Assembly: GCA_938038785.1 (NCBI GenBank)
Contig: CALHTB010000011.1
Location: 62,001-126,000 of the forward strand
Direction: 5' to 3'
Source: an uncultured Acidimicrobiales bacterium
Lineage (GTDB): Bacteria; Actinomycetota; Acidimicrobiia; Acidimicrobiales; SHLQ01
DNA: 64,000 nt
Shown here: positions 8,128-17,265 of the stretch, piece after piece
Position numbering within the stretch: the stretch's first letter is position 1
Layout: each line of letters starts with the position of its first letter
Translations under genes and position numbers: made by a program
The notes under the pieces: model-generated
Seen by the model: the letters and a program-made list of their open reading frames with translations, nothing else
What the model was told of the DNA's origin: nothing
The model's database searches: none

Positions 8128-10413
8128 ATGACCGCAACCGAAGGTTCGATTCTCGGAAACGCCGTCCTGCGTCGCGAGGACCCGGCCCTGTTACGGGGAA
8201 CCGAGCAGTACCTCGACGATCTCACCGCAGAGGGCATGCTGCACGTGCACTTCGTTCGGTCGACCGTTGCGCACGGCACGGTCAACGACGTCGACATCTC
8301 CGCTGCCGAAACCATGCCTGGGGTGGTCGGCGTATTCGCCGCGTTGAACTCCGACTTTGGCGCGATCCCGTACGGCTTTGGACCTCCTGCGTTTTCTCGT
8401 CCGCTGTTCGCGGCCGAGCGTGTTCGTCAGGTGGGTGACATCGTCGCCGCCGTTGTTGCCGAAACCTACGAACAGGCCGTCGACGCCTCCGAGGCGATCT
8501 TCATCGACTACGACGATCTTCCCGTCGTCCTCGACATGGAGGCCGCCACCACCGCCGAGTCGCCGCTCCTCTTCCCCGAGGCCGAAACCAACATCTGTTT
8601 CCACACCGAGATCGGAGCCGACAGCGACCCGCTCGATGGAGCCGACCGGGTCGTCGAGCTCAAGATCGAAAGTCAGCGACTTGCCGGTGTGCCCATCGAA
8701 CCAAACGGCGCGCTTGCAATACCCAACGGCGACGAGATGATGCTGTGGGTCACCAGCCAGAACCCTCAGGCCATCGCCGGAAACCTGTCGAAGCTCGTTG
8801 GCATCGACCTGCCAGCGTTGCGGGTCGCCACCCCGAAGGCCATGGGCGGTGGCTTTGGCCCCAAGGCCAACATGCCGCCCGAATGGGTCCTTACCACATT
8901 GCTCGCCAAGGCCCTCACGCGTCCGGTGAAGTGGATGGAAACACGCAGCGAGAACATGGTGTCGATGGTGCACGGTCGAGCCATGATCCTCGACGCAAAG
9001 ATGGGGTTCACCGCTGATGGACACATCACCGGCATGGACGTGCACGCCATTGCTGATACTGGCTGTTACCCCGTTGTCGGTGCTGTCCTCACGACGTTCA
9101 CCCAGATCATGATCCAGGGCGTCTACGCCATACCTAAGGTGCGCTACGTCGCCGATTCGGTCGTCACGAACACCACGCCGATCGGCGCGTATCGAGGTGC
9201 CGGTCGCCCCGAAGCAACACAGATGCTCGAGCGGCTGCTCGACGTCGCCGCAACCGAGCTAGGAATCGACCCGGTCGAACTTCGCCGCAAGAACTTCATT
9301 GCACCCGAAGCATTCCCGTTCACCACCCATTCCGGGGCGAACTACGACAACGGTGAGTACGCAATGGTGCTCGACAAAGCGCTCGATGCTGCCGGGGTTT
9401 CCGAGCTGCGAACCGAACAAGCGACCCGTCGAGCATCAGGAGCGATCAAACAACTAGGCATCGGGGTCTGCACCTACGTGGAGGTGACCGCGCCCGCTGG
9501 CCTTCACGTCGAGTACGGCAAGGTCGAGATCACGCCGGAGGGCAAAGTTGTTGCACGTGTCGGCACCAGCGCACACGGCCAGGGCCACATTACGTCGTTC
9601 TCGATGATCATCTCGGACTGGCTTGGCATCCCAATGGAAGACATCACGGTTCTTCAGTCCGATACCCGTGAGGTGCCAAAGGGCTCTGGGACGATGGGAT
9701 CGCGTTCGCTTCAGACGGCGGGCTCGGCGATGTACGTGGCGTCCGAGACGGTCTTTGGCAAGGCTCAGGAACTTGCAGCACACGTCCTTGAAGCCGCCCC
9801 CGAAGACATCGTCATCGCTGATGGTGGCCTCGGCGTGGCGGGCGTTCCCAGCAAGACGGTGTCTTGGGCCGAGCTGTACGCCGCTTCGGTCGACGAAAGC
9901 AGCCGCCCAGCGCACCTCGAGCCTGGGCTCGAACACGAGCTGGACTTTGATGGAAGCGATTCGACGTTCCCCTTCGGCGCCCACGTATCTGTTGTCGAGG
10001 TAGATACCGAAACCGGCGCGGTCGAGATGCTGCGCCATATCGCGGTTGACGACGCTGGCCGGATCCTCAACCCGATGATCGTTACCGGCCAGCAGCACGG
10101 AGGCATTGCTCAAGGGGCAGCGCAGGCCCTCTTCGAGGGGGTCGAGTACGACGAATGGGGAAATCCGGTTACGTCGAACTTGGCTGATTACGCCATCCCG
10201 GCTGCGACCGAGCTCATCTCGTTCGAGACGACCAACACCGAGACACCGACATTCCGCAACCCGCTCGGTGCCAAAGGCATCGGCGAGTCGGGCACCATCG
10301 GGTCCACTCCGGCCATCCACAACGCGGTACTCGACGCGTTGGCGCACCTCGGCGTTCGCCACATCGACATGCCGCTCACTCCGCGAAAGATCTGGGCAGC
10401 CCTCAACGCCTGA
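8128..10413 (+). CDS. CoxL-like molybdopterin hydroxylase large subunit, form II type, orphan
   Basis: 761 aa from ATG 8128 with GAGGGAGG upstream. Xanthine dehydrogenase-family molybdenum subunit: RREDPALLRG near the N-terminus, GGGFGPKA in the Mo-pterin region, the loop AYRGAGR at residues 354-360, and a GIGESGTIGSTPA segment with the catalytic Glu near residue 720. The AYxGAGR loop places it with form II (BMS) CoxL-like enzymes, whose substrates are mostly unknown, not with true CO dehydrogenase (AYxCSFR). No FAD (CoxM) or 2Fe-2S (CoxS) subunit gene is adjacent, so it must borrow partners or act without them. It resembles the gene at 46273-48546. Confidence 0.88.
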   Translation: MTATEGSILGNAVLRREDPALLRGTEQYLDDLTAEGMLHVHFVRSTVAHGTVNDVDISAAETMPGVVGVFAALNSDFGAIPYGFGPPAFSRPLFAAERVRQVGDIVAAVVAETYEQAVDASEAIFIDYDDLPVVLDMEAATTAESPLLFPEAETNICFHTEIGADSDPLDGADRVVELKIESQRLAGVPIEPNGALAIPNGDEMMLWVTSQNPQAIAGNLSKLVGIDLPALRVATPKAMGGGFGPKANMPPEWVLTTLLAKALTRPVKWMETRSENMVSMVHGRAMILDAKMGFTADGHITGMDVHAIADTGCYPVVGAVLTTFTQIMIQGVYAIPKVRYVADSVVTNTTPIGAYRGAGRPEATQMLERLLDVAATELGIDPVELRRKNFIAPEAFPFTTHSGANYDNGEYAMVLDKALDAAGVSELRTEQATRRASGAIKQLGIGVCTYVEVTAPAGLHVEYGKVEITPEGKVVARVGTSAHGQGHITSFSMIISDWLGIPMEDITVLQSDTREVPKGSGTMGSRSLQTAGSAMYVASETVFGKAQELAAHVLEAAPEDIVIADGGLGVAGVPSKTVSWAELYAASVDESSRPAHLEPGLEHELDFDGSDSTFPFGAHVSVVEVDTETGAVEMLRHIAVDDAGRILNPMIVTGQQHGGIAQGAAQALFEGVEYDEWGNPVTSNLADYAIPAATELISFETTNTETPTFRNPLGAKGIGESGTIGSTPAIHNAVLDALAHLGVRHIDMPLTPRKIWAALNA

Positions 10414-10562
10414 CAAACGCTCGTCCGCATTTTGGCAATGTCAGAGTGCGCGACCTAACGCCGGTAACTGCTGCCCGGCCAGCCACGGCCGCTATCCTCG
10501 TCGGCTCTAAGACGGTGACGGTTGGGCCTACCAATCGGCATGCTGAGAACAAGGGGACGTCA

Positions 10563-12056
10563 ATGCGATTCGAGTTGCAAGAACGCGAGCTCTGGTGGGG
10601 TGGACGGGTTGCCGACGGATCGCAGATGCCGTTCAGCCCAGGCGCAACAGTTGACCTATCGGACCATCGCGACAATCAGGCCAGCGGAGTGCTTGTGTCG
10701 AACCGCGGACGGGTGCTCTCTTCCTCAGAGCCGTTTTCTTTCTCGGTTGGCACTCACGCCATCGAGATCGTTGGCGAGGTCGAACTTCACGAAGCCGGCA
10801 ACACACTTCGCGATGCTGTCCGCTGGTCGGCGGCGAATGTGCACCAGGTACCGCGGTCGTTGCCCGAAATGCAGATGTTCGACCCGCAATGGGTGACGTG
10901 GATCGAAATGCTCTACGAACCAACCCAAGACAAGGTGCTTGGCTACGCCCAACAGATTCTCGATGCCGGATACAAACCTGGCGTTTTGATGATCGACGAC
11001 AACTGGAACCAAGACTACGGAACCTGGAAGTTCCGTCCCGACCGCTTTCCCGACCCTGCCAGCATGGTTACCCAACTCAACGACATGGGCTTTGAGGTCA
11101 TGCTGTGGGTGTGCCCGTACGTCAGCTCGGACGGTCCGCACTACCTCCAACTTCGAGACGCCGGCCTGCTCATCGGCGACGATGCTGGGGAGCCTGCTAT
11201 CCGACGGTGGTGGAATGGCTATAGCGCTGTTCTTGATCTCACCAACCCCGACACCGTGGCATGGTTCGACGAACAACTACGCACCCTTCAGAGCGACGTT
11301 GGCATTGCTGGTTTCAAGTTTGATGGTGCTGATCCAGATATGTAAGCGTCGGGCGATGCAACCGCCGAAGTCGTATCACCATCAGGTCAGGTGCGGGCGT
11401 ACGGAGAGTTTGCCGAACGGTTCGGGTTTAACGAGCTGCGAGCAGGCTGGGACCTTGGTGGCCGGGGTCTTGCGATGCGGCTGTGCGATGCCAACCACAG
11501 CTGGGACCACAAGGGGATCGGCAAGCTCATCCCCGACCACCTAGCGCAGGGTCTTCTCGGCATGCCGTGTGGCGCACCCGACATGATTGGTGGGGGCCAA
11601 TACCTCGACTTCGACGAAGATCGGATCGACCCCGAAGTATTCGTGCGGCATGCGCAGGTGGCGGCCCTTTGCCCCATGATGCAATTCTCTGCCGCCCCAT
11701 GGCGTCTTCTCGACGACGAGCACGCTGAAGCTGTGCTCGCAGCGACGAACGTGCGCGCCGAATACCAGCAGCACATCGTCGAGCTTGCGCAGCAATGGCT
11801 TGAAACCGGCGACCCCATCATGCGACCCCTCGCCTATGAATTCCCCGATCAAGGCCTAGAGGGAGTCACCGACTCCTTCATGCTTGGCGACCAGCTGCTG
11901 GTCGCTCCCGTTCTCGAGCGCGGCGCTACCCAGCGGTCGGTTCGGCTACCGGCGGGGACATGGGTCGACGAGCACGGCATTGAACACGTTGGTGGAACGA
12001 CCGTGATAGTCGACGTCAACCTGCGGTCGATTCCGCGATTCGAACGAACGGCGTGA
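10563..12056 (+). pseudogene. GH31 family glycosidase interrupted by one in-frame TAA
   Basis: From ATG 10563 (AAGGGG upstream) a single reading frame runs to 12056 but contains TAA at 11343-11345. Before it: WIEMLYEPTQDKVLGYAQQI, PGVLMIDDNWNQDYGTW, FEVMLWVCPYVSSDGP and FKFDGADPDM, where the Asp of KFDG is the expected GH31 nucleophile. After it, in the same frame: FNELRAGWDLGGRG, MPCGAPDMIGGG, PMMQFSAAPWR and DPIMRPLAYEFPD, ending in a beta-sandwich-like tail. The pattern is closest to the MYORG-like/alpha-galactosidase branch of GH31. Codons on both sides stay coherent, so the lesion is a single nonsense change (perhaps TAC/TAT to TAA) or a sequence error. If real, the N-terminal product has the nucleophile but lacks the rest of the barrel. 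Confidence 0.8.
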
Positions 12057-12069
12057 CCGCCCGACGCTC

Positions 12070-13047
12070 CTACTCTTTGCGAGCGAGCGTCATCCCGAAG
12101 TCGTCGTTGCTATCGGTCCACTGCTTCACCACGGTCATGCCCGCGTCTGCCAGCTCGGAGGCGATTCCATCAAGGTGGAACTTGGCGCTGATCTCGGTGT
12201 GGAGTTCTTCACCTTCGGCAAAGTCGATCTCGAGGCCGAGGTCTTTCACGCACACCTGCTGCGCGGCGGTGCTTCGGATTCGGATGTCGACCCACTCATT
12301 CTCGGCATCCCAATCGGCGGCGTGTTCGAAGTGATCGAGGTCGAAGTCGGCGTTGAGCTCGCGGTTCAACATCGTCAACAAGTTGAGGTTGAACGCGGCG
12401 GTGACGCCGTCCGCGTCGTTGTAGGCCGCCCAGAGGCGCTCTGGTTCTTTGACGAGGTCGGTGCCAAGCAGGAACGTGCCACCCGAGTCGAGAGCGCTAG
12501 CGACGTCGGCAATGAACCGAGTTCGCGATGCCGGAGGGAAGTTGCCGATCGTGCTGCCAAGGAACGCCACCATCCCCGTGCCGCCGATTGGCACGAGAGG
12601 AATGTGTCGGTCGAAGTCGCCCACGACGCCACCGATCTCGACGCCTGGGTAGTCGCGTGAGATGTCGCCGGCAGCAGTACGAAGCATCTCTTCGCTCACG
12701 TCGAATGGCACATAGCGTTTGAGCATGTTGGCTTTGGCCATTGCGTCGAGGAGCACCCGGCTCTTCTCGCTTGTGCCTGATCCGAGCTCGACCAGCGTGT
12801 CAGCACCAGCTGCCTCGACGATCTCGCTCGAGTAGTCACGAAGGATTTCGCGTTCGGCACGGAATGGGTAGTACTCGTCGAGCTTTGTGATCTGGTCGAA
12901 GAGTTGCGATCCGAGTTCGTCGTAGAACCACTTGGCCGGAATCGACTTGTTCTCGGCCGTGAGTCCGTTGCGCACGTCCTGTTCGAGGGTGGTGCGCCAC
13001 CAATCGGGTTCGAGGTGAACGTCGATGGTAGTGGTCGTGGTTTCCAT
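12070..13047 (-). CDS. egtD: L-histidine N-alpha-methyltransferase
   Basis: 325 aa from ATG 13047 (METTTTTIDVHL), the expected length of EgtD. The frame stays open upstream but lacks similarity there. Conserved features are PAKWFYDELGSQLFDQITKLDEYYPFRAE, the SAM motif VELGSGTSEKSRVLLDAM, PFDVSEEMLR, FLGSTIGNFPP, LLGTDLVKEPERLWAAYNDADGVTAAFNLNLL and the C-terminal EISAKFHLDGI. EgtD trimethylates histidine to hercynine, the first committed step of ergothioneine synthesis. It lies 29 bp downstream of egtB on the same strand. The remaining ergothioneine genes (egtA, egtC, egtE) are not here. Confidence 0.95.
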   Translation of the reverse strand: METTTTTIDVHLEPDWWRTTLEQDVRNGLTAENKSIPAKWFYDELGSQLFDQITKLDEYYPFRAEREILRDYSSEIVEAAGADTLVELGSGTSEKSRVLLDAMAKANMLKRYVPFDVSEEMLRTAAGDISRDYPGVEIGGVVGDFDRHIPLVPIGGTGMVAFLGSTIGNFPPASRTRFIADVASALDSGGTFLLGTDLVKEPERLWAAYNDADGVTAAFNLNLLTMLNRELNADFDLDHFEHAADWDAENEWVDIRIRSTAAQQVCVKDLGLEIDFAEGEELHTEISAKFHLDGIASELADAGMTVVKQWTDSNDDFGMTLARKE

Positions 13048-13076
13048 GGGGGGTCCGATCGGTCGTGTTTCGAAAG

Positions 13077-14360
13077 TCAGCTGGTGACGTTTCGGGCTAG
13101 GCGCAGCCCCGAGAAGTGCCAGCGTGTCGCCGGGTAGAAGAAATTGCGGTAACTCGGGCGAACGTGTCCGGGGGCGGTGGCAACACACCCACCGCGGAGC
13201 ACCCAGGTATTCACCATGAACTTTCCGTTGTATTCGCCAACGGCACCAGGAGCAGCCTGGAACCCCGGATATGGGGCGTAGGAACTTGACGTCCACTGCC
13301 ACAGCTCGCTGAACATTTGGCGTAGTTCGCCCGTTGGTGGCTCGGCCGGTTGCGGGTGGGCAATGCCCCGTTGACCAGCATCGTTGGGGATCGACGCGGA
13401 TGCTGCCGCGTGTTCCCATTCGGCTTCGGTTGGGAGCCGGGCGCCGGCCCACGAGGCAAAGGCATCGGCCTCGTAGTAACTGAGGTGGCTGACCGGCTCG
13501 GCGGGGTTGAGAGGACGCATGCCGGTGAGGGTGAAGATCATCCACTCGCCGTCGATCTCGTACCAGTACTCGGGTGCTCGCCAACCCATCTTCTGGACCG
13601 TGTGCCAGCCGTCGGACAGCCAGTGCGATGGGTTCGAGTAGGCGCCGTCGGCAATGAACTCGAGCCACTCACCGCAGGTGACCAAGCGGTCGGCCAGTTC
13701 GAACGGCTGCAGCAAGACATCGTGCTGGGGAAGTTCGTTGTCGAAGCTGAAGTCGGCGCCCTTGTGGCCAATGGTGCTAATGCCTCCAGCGAAGTTGACC
13801 CAACCAACCGGCCCGGCCGAAGTTGGCGGCTCAAGGGTGTCGATACCGTCGCTGTAGTACGACGGTGCGAGCGGGTTGAGCGAGAACAGGTGCTTGATGT
13901 CCATCAGCAACAGTTCTTGATGTTGCTGCTCGTGGTGGAAGCCAAGGACGACGAGGTCGGCTGCCTCTTGAGAAAGCGGGCCGTCGAGCAAACGGTGCAT
14001 CGCTTCGTCGACGTGGGCCCGATATTCGCCAACCTCGACGGCGTTGGGACGGGTAATCATGCCTCGTTCAGCGCGGGTGTGTCGTGGCCCGGCGGCCACG
14101 TAGTACGAGTTGAAGAGAAACGCGTACATCGGGTCGAGCTCGACGTAGTCGTCGAGAAACGGCTTCAGCAGAAACGTTTCAAAAAACCAGGTGACATGGG
14201 CTCGATGCCACTTCGTTGGGCTGGTGTCGGGCATTGACTGCACAACTTGGTCTTCAGGAGAAACCAACGCAGCCAGCGCTTCGGTTCGGTTTCGGATGTC
14301 GTGATAGCGCGACAAGAGAGTGGGCACAGTATTTACTGAAACTCCAGTGTGGAGGTCCAT
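13077..14360 (-). CDS. egtB: Hercynine oxygenase (ergothioneine sulfoxide synthase)
   Basis: 427 aa. The N-terminal DinB-like domain carries the iron ligands, WHRAHVTWFFETFLLKPF and FHHEQQHQELLLMDIKH. The C-terminal formylglycine-generating-enzyme fold has LPTEAEWEHAA, MFSELWQWTSSSYAPYPGF and the ending RPSYRNFFYPATRWHFSGLRLARN. EgtB couples hercynine to gamma-glutamylcysteine or cysteine with O2, forming the C-S bond of ergothioneine. Which thiol is used cannot be told here, though absence of egtA and egtC nearby leaves the direct-cysteine route open. It is divergent from a GntR regulator, which might control it. The start at 14360 is provisional because no clear Shine-Dalgarno is visible. 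Confidence 0.95.
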   Translation of the reverse strand: MDLHTGVSVNTVPTLLSRYHDIRNRTEALAALVSPEDQVVQSMPDTSPTKWHRAHVTWFFETFLLKPFLDDYVELDPMYAFLFNSYYVAAGPRHTRAERGMITRPNAVEVGEYRAHVDEAMHRLLDGPLSQEAADLVVLGFHHEQQHQELLLMDIKHLFSLNPLAPSYYSDGIDTLEPPTSAGPVGWVNFAGGISTIGHKGADFSFDNELPQHDVLLQPFELADRLVTCGEWLEFIADGAYSNPSHWLSDGWHTVQKMGWRAPEYWYEIDGEWMIFTLTGMRPLNPAEPVSHLSYYEADAFASWAGARLPTEAEWEHAAASASIPNDAGQRGIAHPQPAEPPTGELRQMFSELWQWTSSSYAPYPGFQAAPGAVGEYNGKFMVNTWVLRGGCVATAPGHVRPSYRNFFYPATRWHFSGLRLARNVTS

Positions 14361-14415
14361 ATTCCAGATCCTGACATATGTGTTGATTTGTATGGTCGCA
14401 CCGTAGTCTGTGGTG

Positions 14416-15177
14416 ATGTCCTTTTCTCTAGATCGGTCGAGCCCTCTGCCGTTGTGGGCTCAGCTCGAGGCCGAACTTCGCCGTCGTTTGGACGCCGGAG
14501 ATTTCGATGCCGGGTTTCCCACCGATGCCCAACTGGTCAATCGGTATGAGGTCAGCCGACATACCGTTCGCGAGGCCATTCGTCACCTCAACAAGACCGG
14601 CGTGCTCCGGCGGGAGCGGGGCCGAGGAACAGTCGTGAATCGTGGCGCCGAGTTCGAACAACCGCTCGGCGGGCTATACAGCTTGTTCCGGTCTATCGAA
14701 GACGCCGGCGTCGAACAGCGCAGTGAGGTCATCGAGGTTGGCCAGAGCGAGAACCCCGAAGCTGCGGGACACCTCGGCCTTTCCGAAGATGCCGCACTCT
14801 TTTACCTCGAACGAATCCGGTTCGCTGGCGAAGCCCCTCTGGCGGTCGACCGGGCATGGATGCCAATGGCGATCGCCGAACCGTTGCTCACGGTCGACTT
14901 CACGCACACTGCCCTCTATGACGAGCTCGAACGAGCTACCGGGATTCGCCCGAATCGGGGCTGGGAACGCCTGACCCCACTTCTGCCAAGCTTCGCAGAT
15001 CGAGACCGTCTGGGACTCGACCGAAATGACGCAGCATTCTTTCTCGAACGGTTGGGTCAGTACGACGAGCAGATCATCGAGTGGCGTACGACAACCATTC
15101 GCGGCGACCGCTACCGCTTTGTTGCGGATTGGTCTCAGCGCGATGGCGGCGGATTGCAGCTTCGAGCGCGAATGTGA
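14416..15177 (+). CDS. GntR family transcriptional regulator (HutC/UTRA subfamily)
   Basis: 253 aa from ATG 14416; GTG codons at 14410 and 14413 are in-frame alternatives, and the short distance to egtB suggests a leaderless or weakly translated mRNA. The N-terminal winged HTH has LWAQLEAELRRRLDAGDF, YEVSRHTVREAIRHLNKTGVLRRERGRGTVV. The C-terminal UTRA ligand-binding domain has LGLSEDAALFYLERIRFAGEAPLAVDRAWMP and a final YRFVADWSQR segment. It shares a 55-bp divergent region with egtB, so control of ergothioneine synthesis is plausible but not shown. UTRA regulators usually sense small carboxylates, amino acids or sugar phosphates. Confidence 0.9.
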   Translation: MSFSLDRSSPLPLWAQLEAELRRRLDAGDFDAGFPTDAQLVNRYEVSRHTVREAIRHLNKTGVLRRERGRGTVVNRGAEFEQPLGGLYSLFRSIEDAGVEQRSEVIEVGQSENPEAAGHLGLSEDAALFYLERIRFAGEAPLAVDRAWMPMAIAEPLLTVDFTHTALYDELERATGIRPNRGWERLTPLLPSFADRDRLGLDRNDAAFFLERLGQYDEQIIEWRTTTIRGDRYRFVADWSQRDGGGLQLRARM

Positions 15178-15195
15178 GATTTGCAACGATTCATC

Positions 15196-15245
15196 GTAAC
15201 TATGTTACATAAGTTCAATTGCCTGTTAAGTGTTGAAATTTCAAC
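15196..15245. promoter_or_regulatory. Two inverted repeats upstream of secreted lysozyme-like gene
   Basis: GTAAC-TAT-GTTAC at 15196-15208 and the perfect 14-bp palindrome GTTGAAATTTCAAC at 15232-15245 lie in the 146-bp intergenic region, about 80-130 bp before the downstream start. An AT-rich stretch between them would suit a promoter. These are operator candidates only; no known riboswitch pattern was recognised here. Confidence 0.4.
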
Positions 15246-15323
15246 GCAGAACCACACTGCGTGCCTATAGTCACGCCGCATTCGCTAGGATTTTGACACA
15301 GGGAGAGCGTACCCTTTCGCCCC

Positions 15324-16271
15324 GTGAGCAATAGTTACGATTCTGTTACGCCAAAGCGACGACCGGTAGTCCGTGCGGTTCTTGCCGTCACCGCCATCAT
15401 CGCAATCTTTGGAGCGTCGGTCAGCGCTGCCCAAGAAGTCGAGCCGCTGGTGACAAGCGTGGGTGAAGCATCGCTTACGCTCGGTTCTCCAAGCGCCTCC
15501 TCAGCTAGCCCGTCAACTACAGCTGCTCCGTCAACCACCACCACTTCGACCACAACTCCGCCCGTTGTTGAATCTGCCATCGCCTCGGGCTTTGTTGCTG
15601 AGGTCGACGAGTTCACGGCGCTCGAGATCGAAGCCAGCGAGGACGCTGTTTCCTTCGGCTCAGGCGAGTTCGTGGTCGGCGGCCCCTCTGACGAGGCAGT
15701 CGAAGCCGACGCCACCGACGGCGATGTGGCAGCCGAAGAGGACGTACCAGCCGACAACGACGGGTCCCGTCAGCTTCAGGCGGCCGCACCGTCTGAAGAG
15801 GTGCTCGAACTCGTTGCGAAGATCGAAGAGAAGGACCGCCAAATTGCGGTGCTTTCTGAACAGCTTGCTTACCTTCGCCAAGCGCAGCTCGAAAATCAGG
15901 TCCAGCCTCAAGAACCAACATCGTCTTCGCTGACGAACAAAGCCCGTCTAACCCCTAACGAGAACGCTGCGGCCATGGATCTCTGGCGTGCTGGTTACAC
16001 CCTCGGTGGAGGGCAGAACCTGCCTGCCTTCGAGAACACGATTCTTCCATGCGAGAGCGGCTCGCAACCAAACCCCGATACCGCCGTTGGTCGTACCGAT
16101 GACTGGGGTCGAGCGCAGATCAACCGTCCTGTGTGGAAGAACCGCTTTGAGTTGCTCACCGGCAAGGATTTCGAAACCGGAATCGTCGATCCGACGCTCA
16201 ACGGATTCATGGCCGCCCACGTCGAGCTCGAACAAGGCCTCCGAGCCTGGACCTGCTGGCGCAAGCGATAG
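15324..16271 (+). CDS. Secreted lysozyme-like/resuscitation-type cell-wall protein
   Basis: 315 aa from a GTG at 15324. An N-terminal signal peptide or anchor (RAVLAVTAIIAIFGASVSAAQ, cut here as a hydrophobic run near residues 18-37) is followed by a Ser/Thr/Pro-rich linker and an acidic region. A short coiled coil follows (EEVLELVAKIEEKDRQIAVL), then a C-terminal domain of about 90 residues. That domain has WRAGYTLGGGQNLPAFENTI, LPCESGSQPNPDTAVGRTDD, GRAQINRP and a closing GLRAWTCWRKR. The Glu in LPCESG followed by a G-R-A-Q-I segment is the pattern of lytic-transglycosylase/lysozyme-fold domains. A role in peptidoglycan cleavage outside the membrane is inferred. Confidence 0.7.
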   Translation: MSNSYDSVTPKRRPVVRAVLAVTAIIAIFGASVSAAQEVEPLVTSVGEASLTLGSPSASSASPSTTAAPSTTTTSTTTPPVVESAIASGFVAEVDEFTALEIEASEDAVSFGSGEFVVGGPSDEAVEADATDGDVAAEEDVPADNDGSRQLQAAAPSEEVLELVAKIEEKDRQIAVLSEQLAYLRQAQLENQVQPQEPTSSSLTNKARLTPNENAAAMDLWRAGYTLGGGQNLPAFENTILPCESGSQPNPDTAVGRTDDWGRAQINRPVWKNRFELLTGKDFETGIVDPTLNGFMAAHVELEQGLRAWTCWRKR

Positions 16272-16292
16272 GTCGTTTCCCAGGGCGACCCG

Positions 16293-17189
16293 CTACGTGA
16301 GGTCTTTAAGCAACGCTGTTGCGAGCTTTGGTAGTGGCTTGCCGCTCGGCCAGACCGCTCGAAGGTTTCGTTCGATCTTCAACTTCTTGACGGTGACTTC
16401 GACGAGCTGACCGTCGGCCAGCTCGCTCGCAACTGCGAGGCGGCTAATGACGGTTGGGGAGTTGCCCGAAAGCACCGCGCTGCGCACCGCGGAAGTTGAG
16501 CCAAGCTCGAGAACCGACACCGGCGCTCCATGGCCTGCTTCGGTCAGTGCCTGCTCAAGCGCTTCGCGGGTACCCGAGCCCTTTTCGCGCATGACCAGCG
16601 GTGTCTCGGCGAGCTCACTCATATCGATCGATCGCCGGCTTGCCCACGGGTGTTCCGGGGGTACCACCGCAACAAGTTGATCGTGACCAACGATCGCTTC
16701 GTCCATCGATGGTGTCTCAAGTGGTGTCTCGATAAAGCCAATGTCGGCCTCGCCTCGTTCGAGCTCGGCGAGCACATGGGTCGAGTTCTCAACATCGAGC
16801 GCGACGGTGTCACGTGGATGCTCACGGGTGAAGCGGCCAAGCCAGCCTGGCAGCAGGTACTCGGCAATGGTGTAGCTCGCCGCAATGCGTAGTCGCCCTG
16901 ACTGCTCGGCCTTTAGCGCTTCCAGGCCTGCTTCGAGATCGTGGGCGGCGCGAAGGATCGCATCGGTCCAACCCGAGACCACGATGCCTTCGGGTGTCGG
17001 GACCGAACCTCGGGCCGAGCGGGTGAGCAGCGTGACACCGAGTTGGCGCTCGAGGTTGCGGATTCGGCTGCTTGCCGACGGTTGGGCAATGCCGTGCACT
17101 TTGGCCGCGCGCCCCAAGCTGCCCACTTTGACAACAGATGCGTAGAGGTCGAGTGCGGTCAGGTCAGGAAAGCTTGCGGAGAGTGGCAT
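16293..17189 (-). CDS. LysR family regulator, CysL/YeiE-like
   Basis: 298 aa from ATG 17189 (MPLSASF); an ATG at 17195 gives two more residues and would overlap the operator. The N-terminal HTH is LDLYASVVKVGSLGRAAKVHG, QPSASSRIRNLERQLGVTL. The effector domain has ASYTIAEYLLPGWLGRF, ADIGFIETPLE, REKGSGTREALEQAL and LELGSTSAVRSAVLSGN. The REKGSGTRE and LELGS runs are typical of the CysL/YeiE branch, several members of which respond to sulfur compounds including sulfite. It diverges from the molybdopterin oxidoreductase operon, with a T-N11-A palindrome between them, so it probably controls that operon. Confidence 0.85.
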   Translation of the reverse strand: MPLSASFPDLTALDLYASVVKVGSLGRAAKVHGIAQPSASSRIRNLERQLGVTLLTRSARGSVPTPEGIVVSGWTDAILRAAHDLEAGLEALKAEQSGRLRIAASYTIAEYLLPGWLGRFTREHPRDTVALDVENSTHVLAELERGEADIGFIETPLETPSMDEAIVGHDQLVAVVPPEHPWASRRSIDMSELAETPLVMREKGSGTREALEQALTEAGHGAPVSVLELGSTSAVRSAVLSGNSPTVISRLAVASELADGQLVEVTVKKLKIERNLRAVWPSGKPLPKLATALLKDLT

Positions 17190-17192
17190 ATC

Positions 17193-17209
17193 CATAGACT
17201 ATAACTATG
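17193..17209. promoter_or_regulatory. LysR-type T-N11-A operator
   Basis: CATAG-N7-CTATG at 17193-17209 contains a perfect ATAG-N7-CTAT (T-N11-A) LysR box and touches the LysR start region. The word CATAGACT at its left recurs at 17253-17260, just before the GTG at 17266 of the divergent operon, and may be the secondary activation site. Binding is inference from sequence and position. Confidence 0.6.
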
Positions 17210-17265
17210 ACCCCATTGGTCAAAGAAGTCTTCTATGAGGTGTGTCGTACGGCATAGACTGTGGC

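Noticed and set aside
13048-13668. N-terminal extension of the EgtD frame into the egtB gene
   Set aside because: The extension is antisense-like, Arg-rich and lies wholly inside the egtB coding region in another frame; EgtD homology begins at METTTTTIDVHL (13047).
15178-15323. Possible c-di-AMP (ydaO-type) riboswitch before the lysozyme-like gene
   Set aside because: The location would fit, but I could not find the conserved core sequences of that riboswitch; only simple dyads are present.
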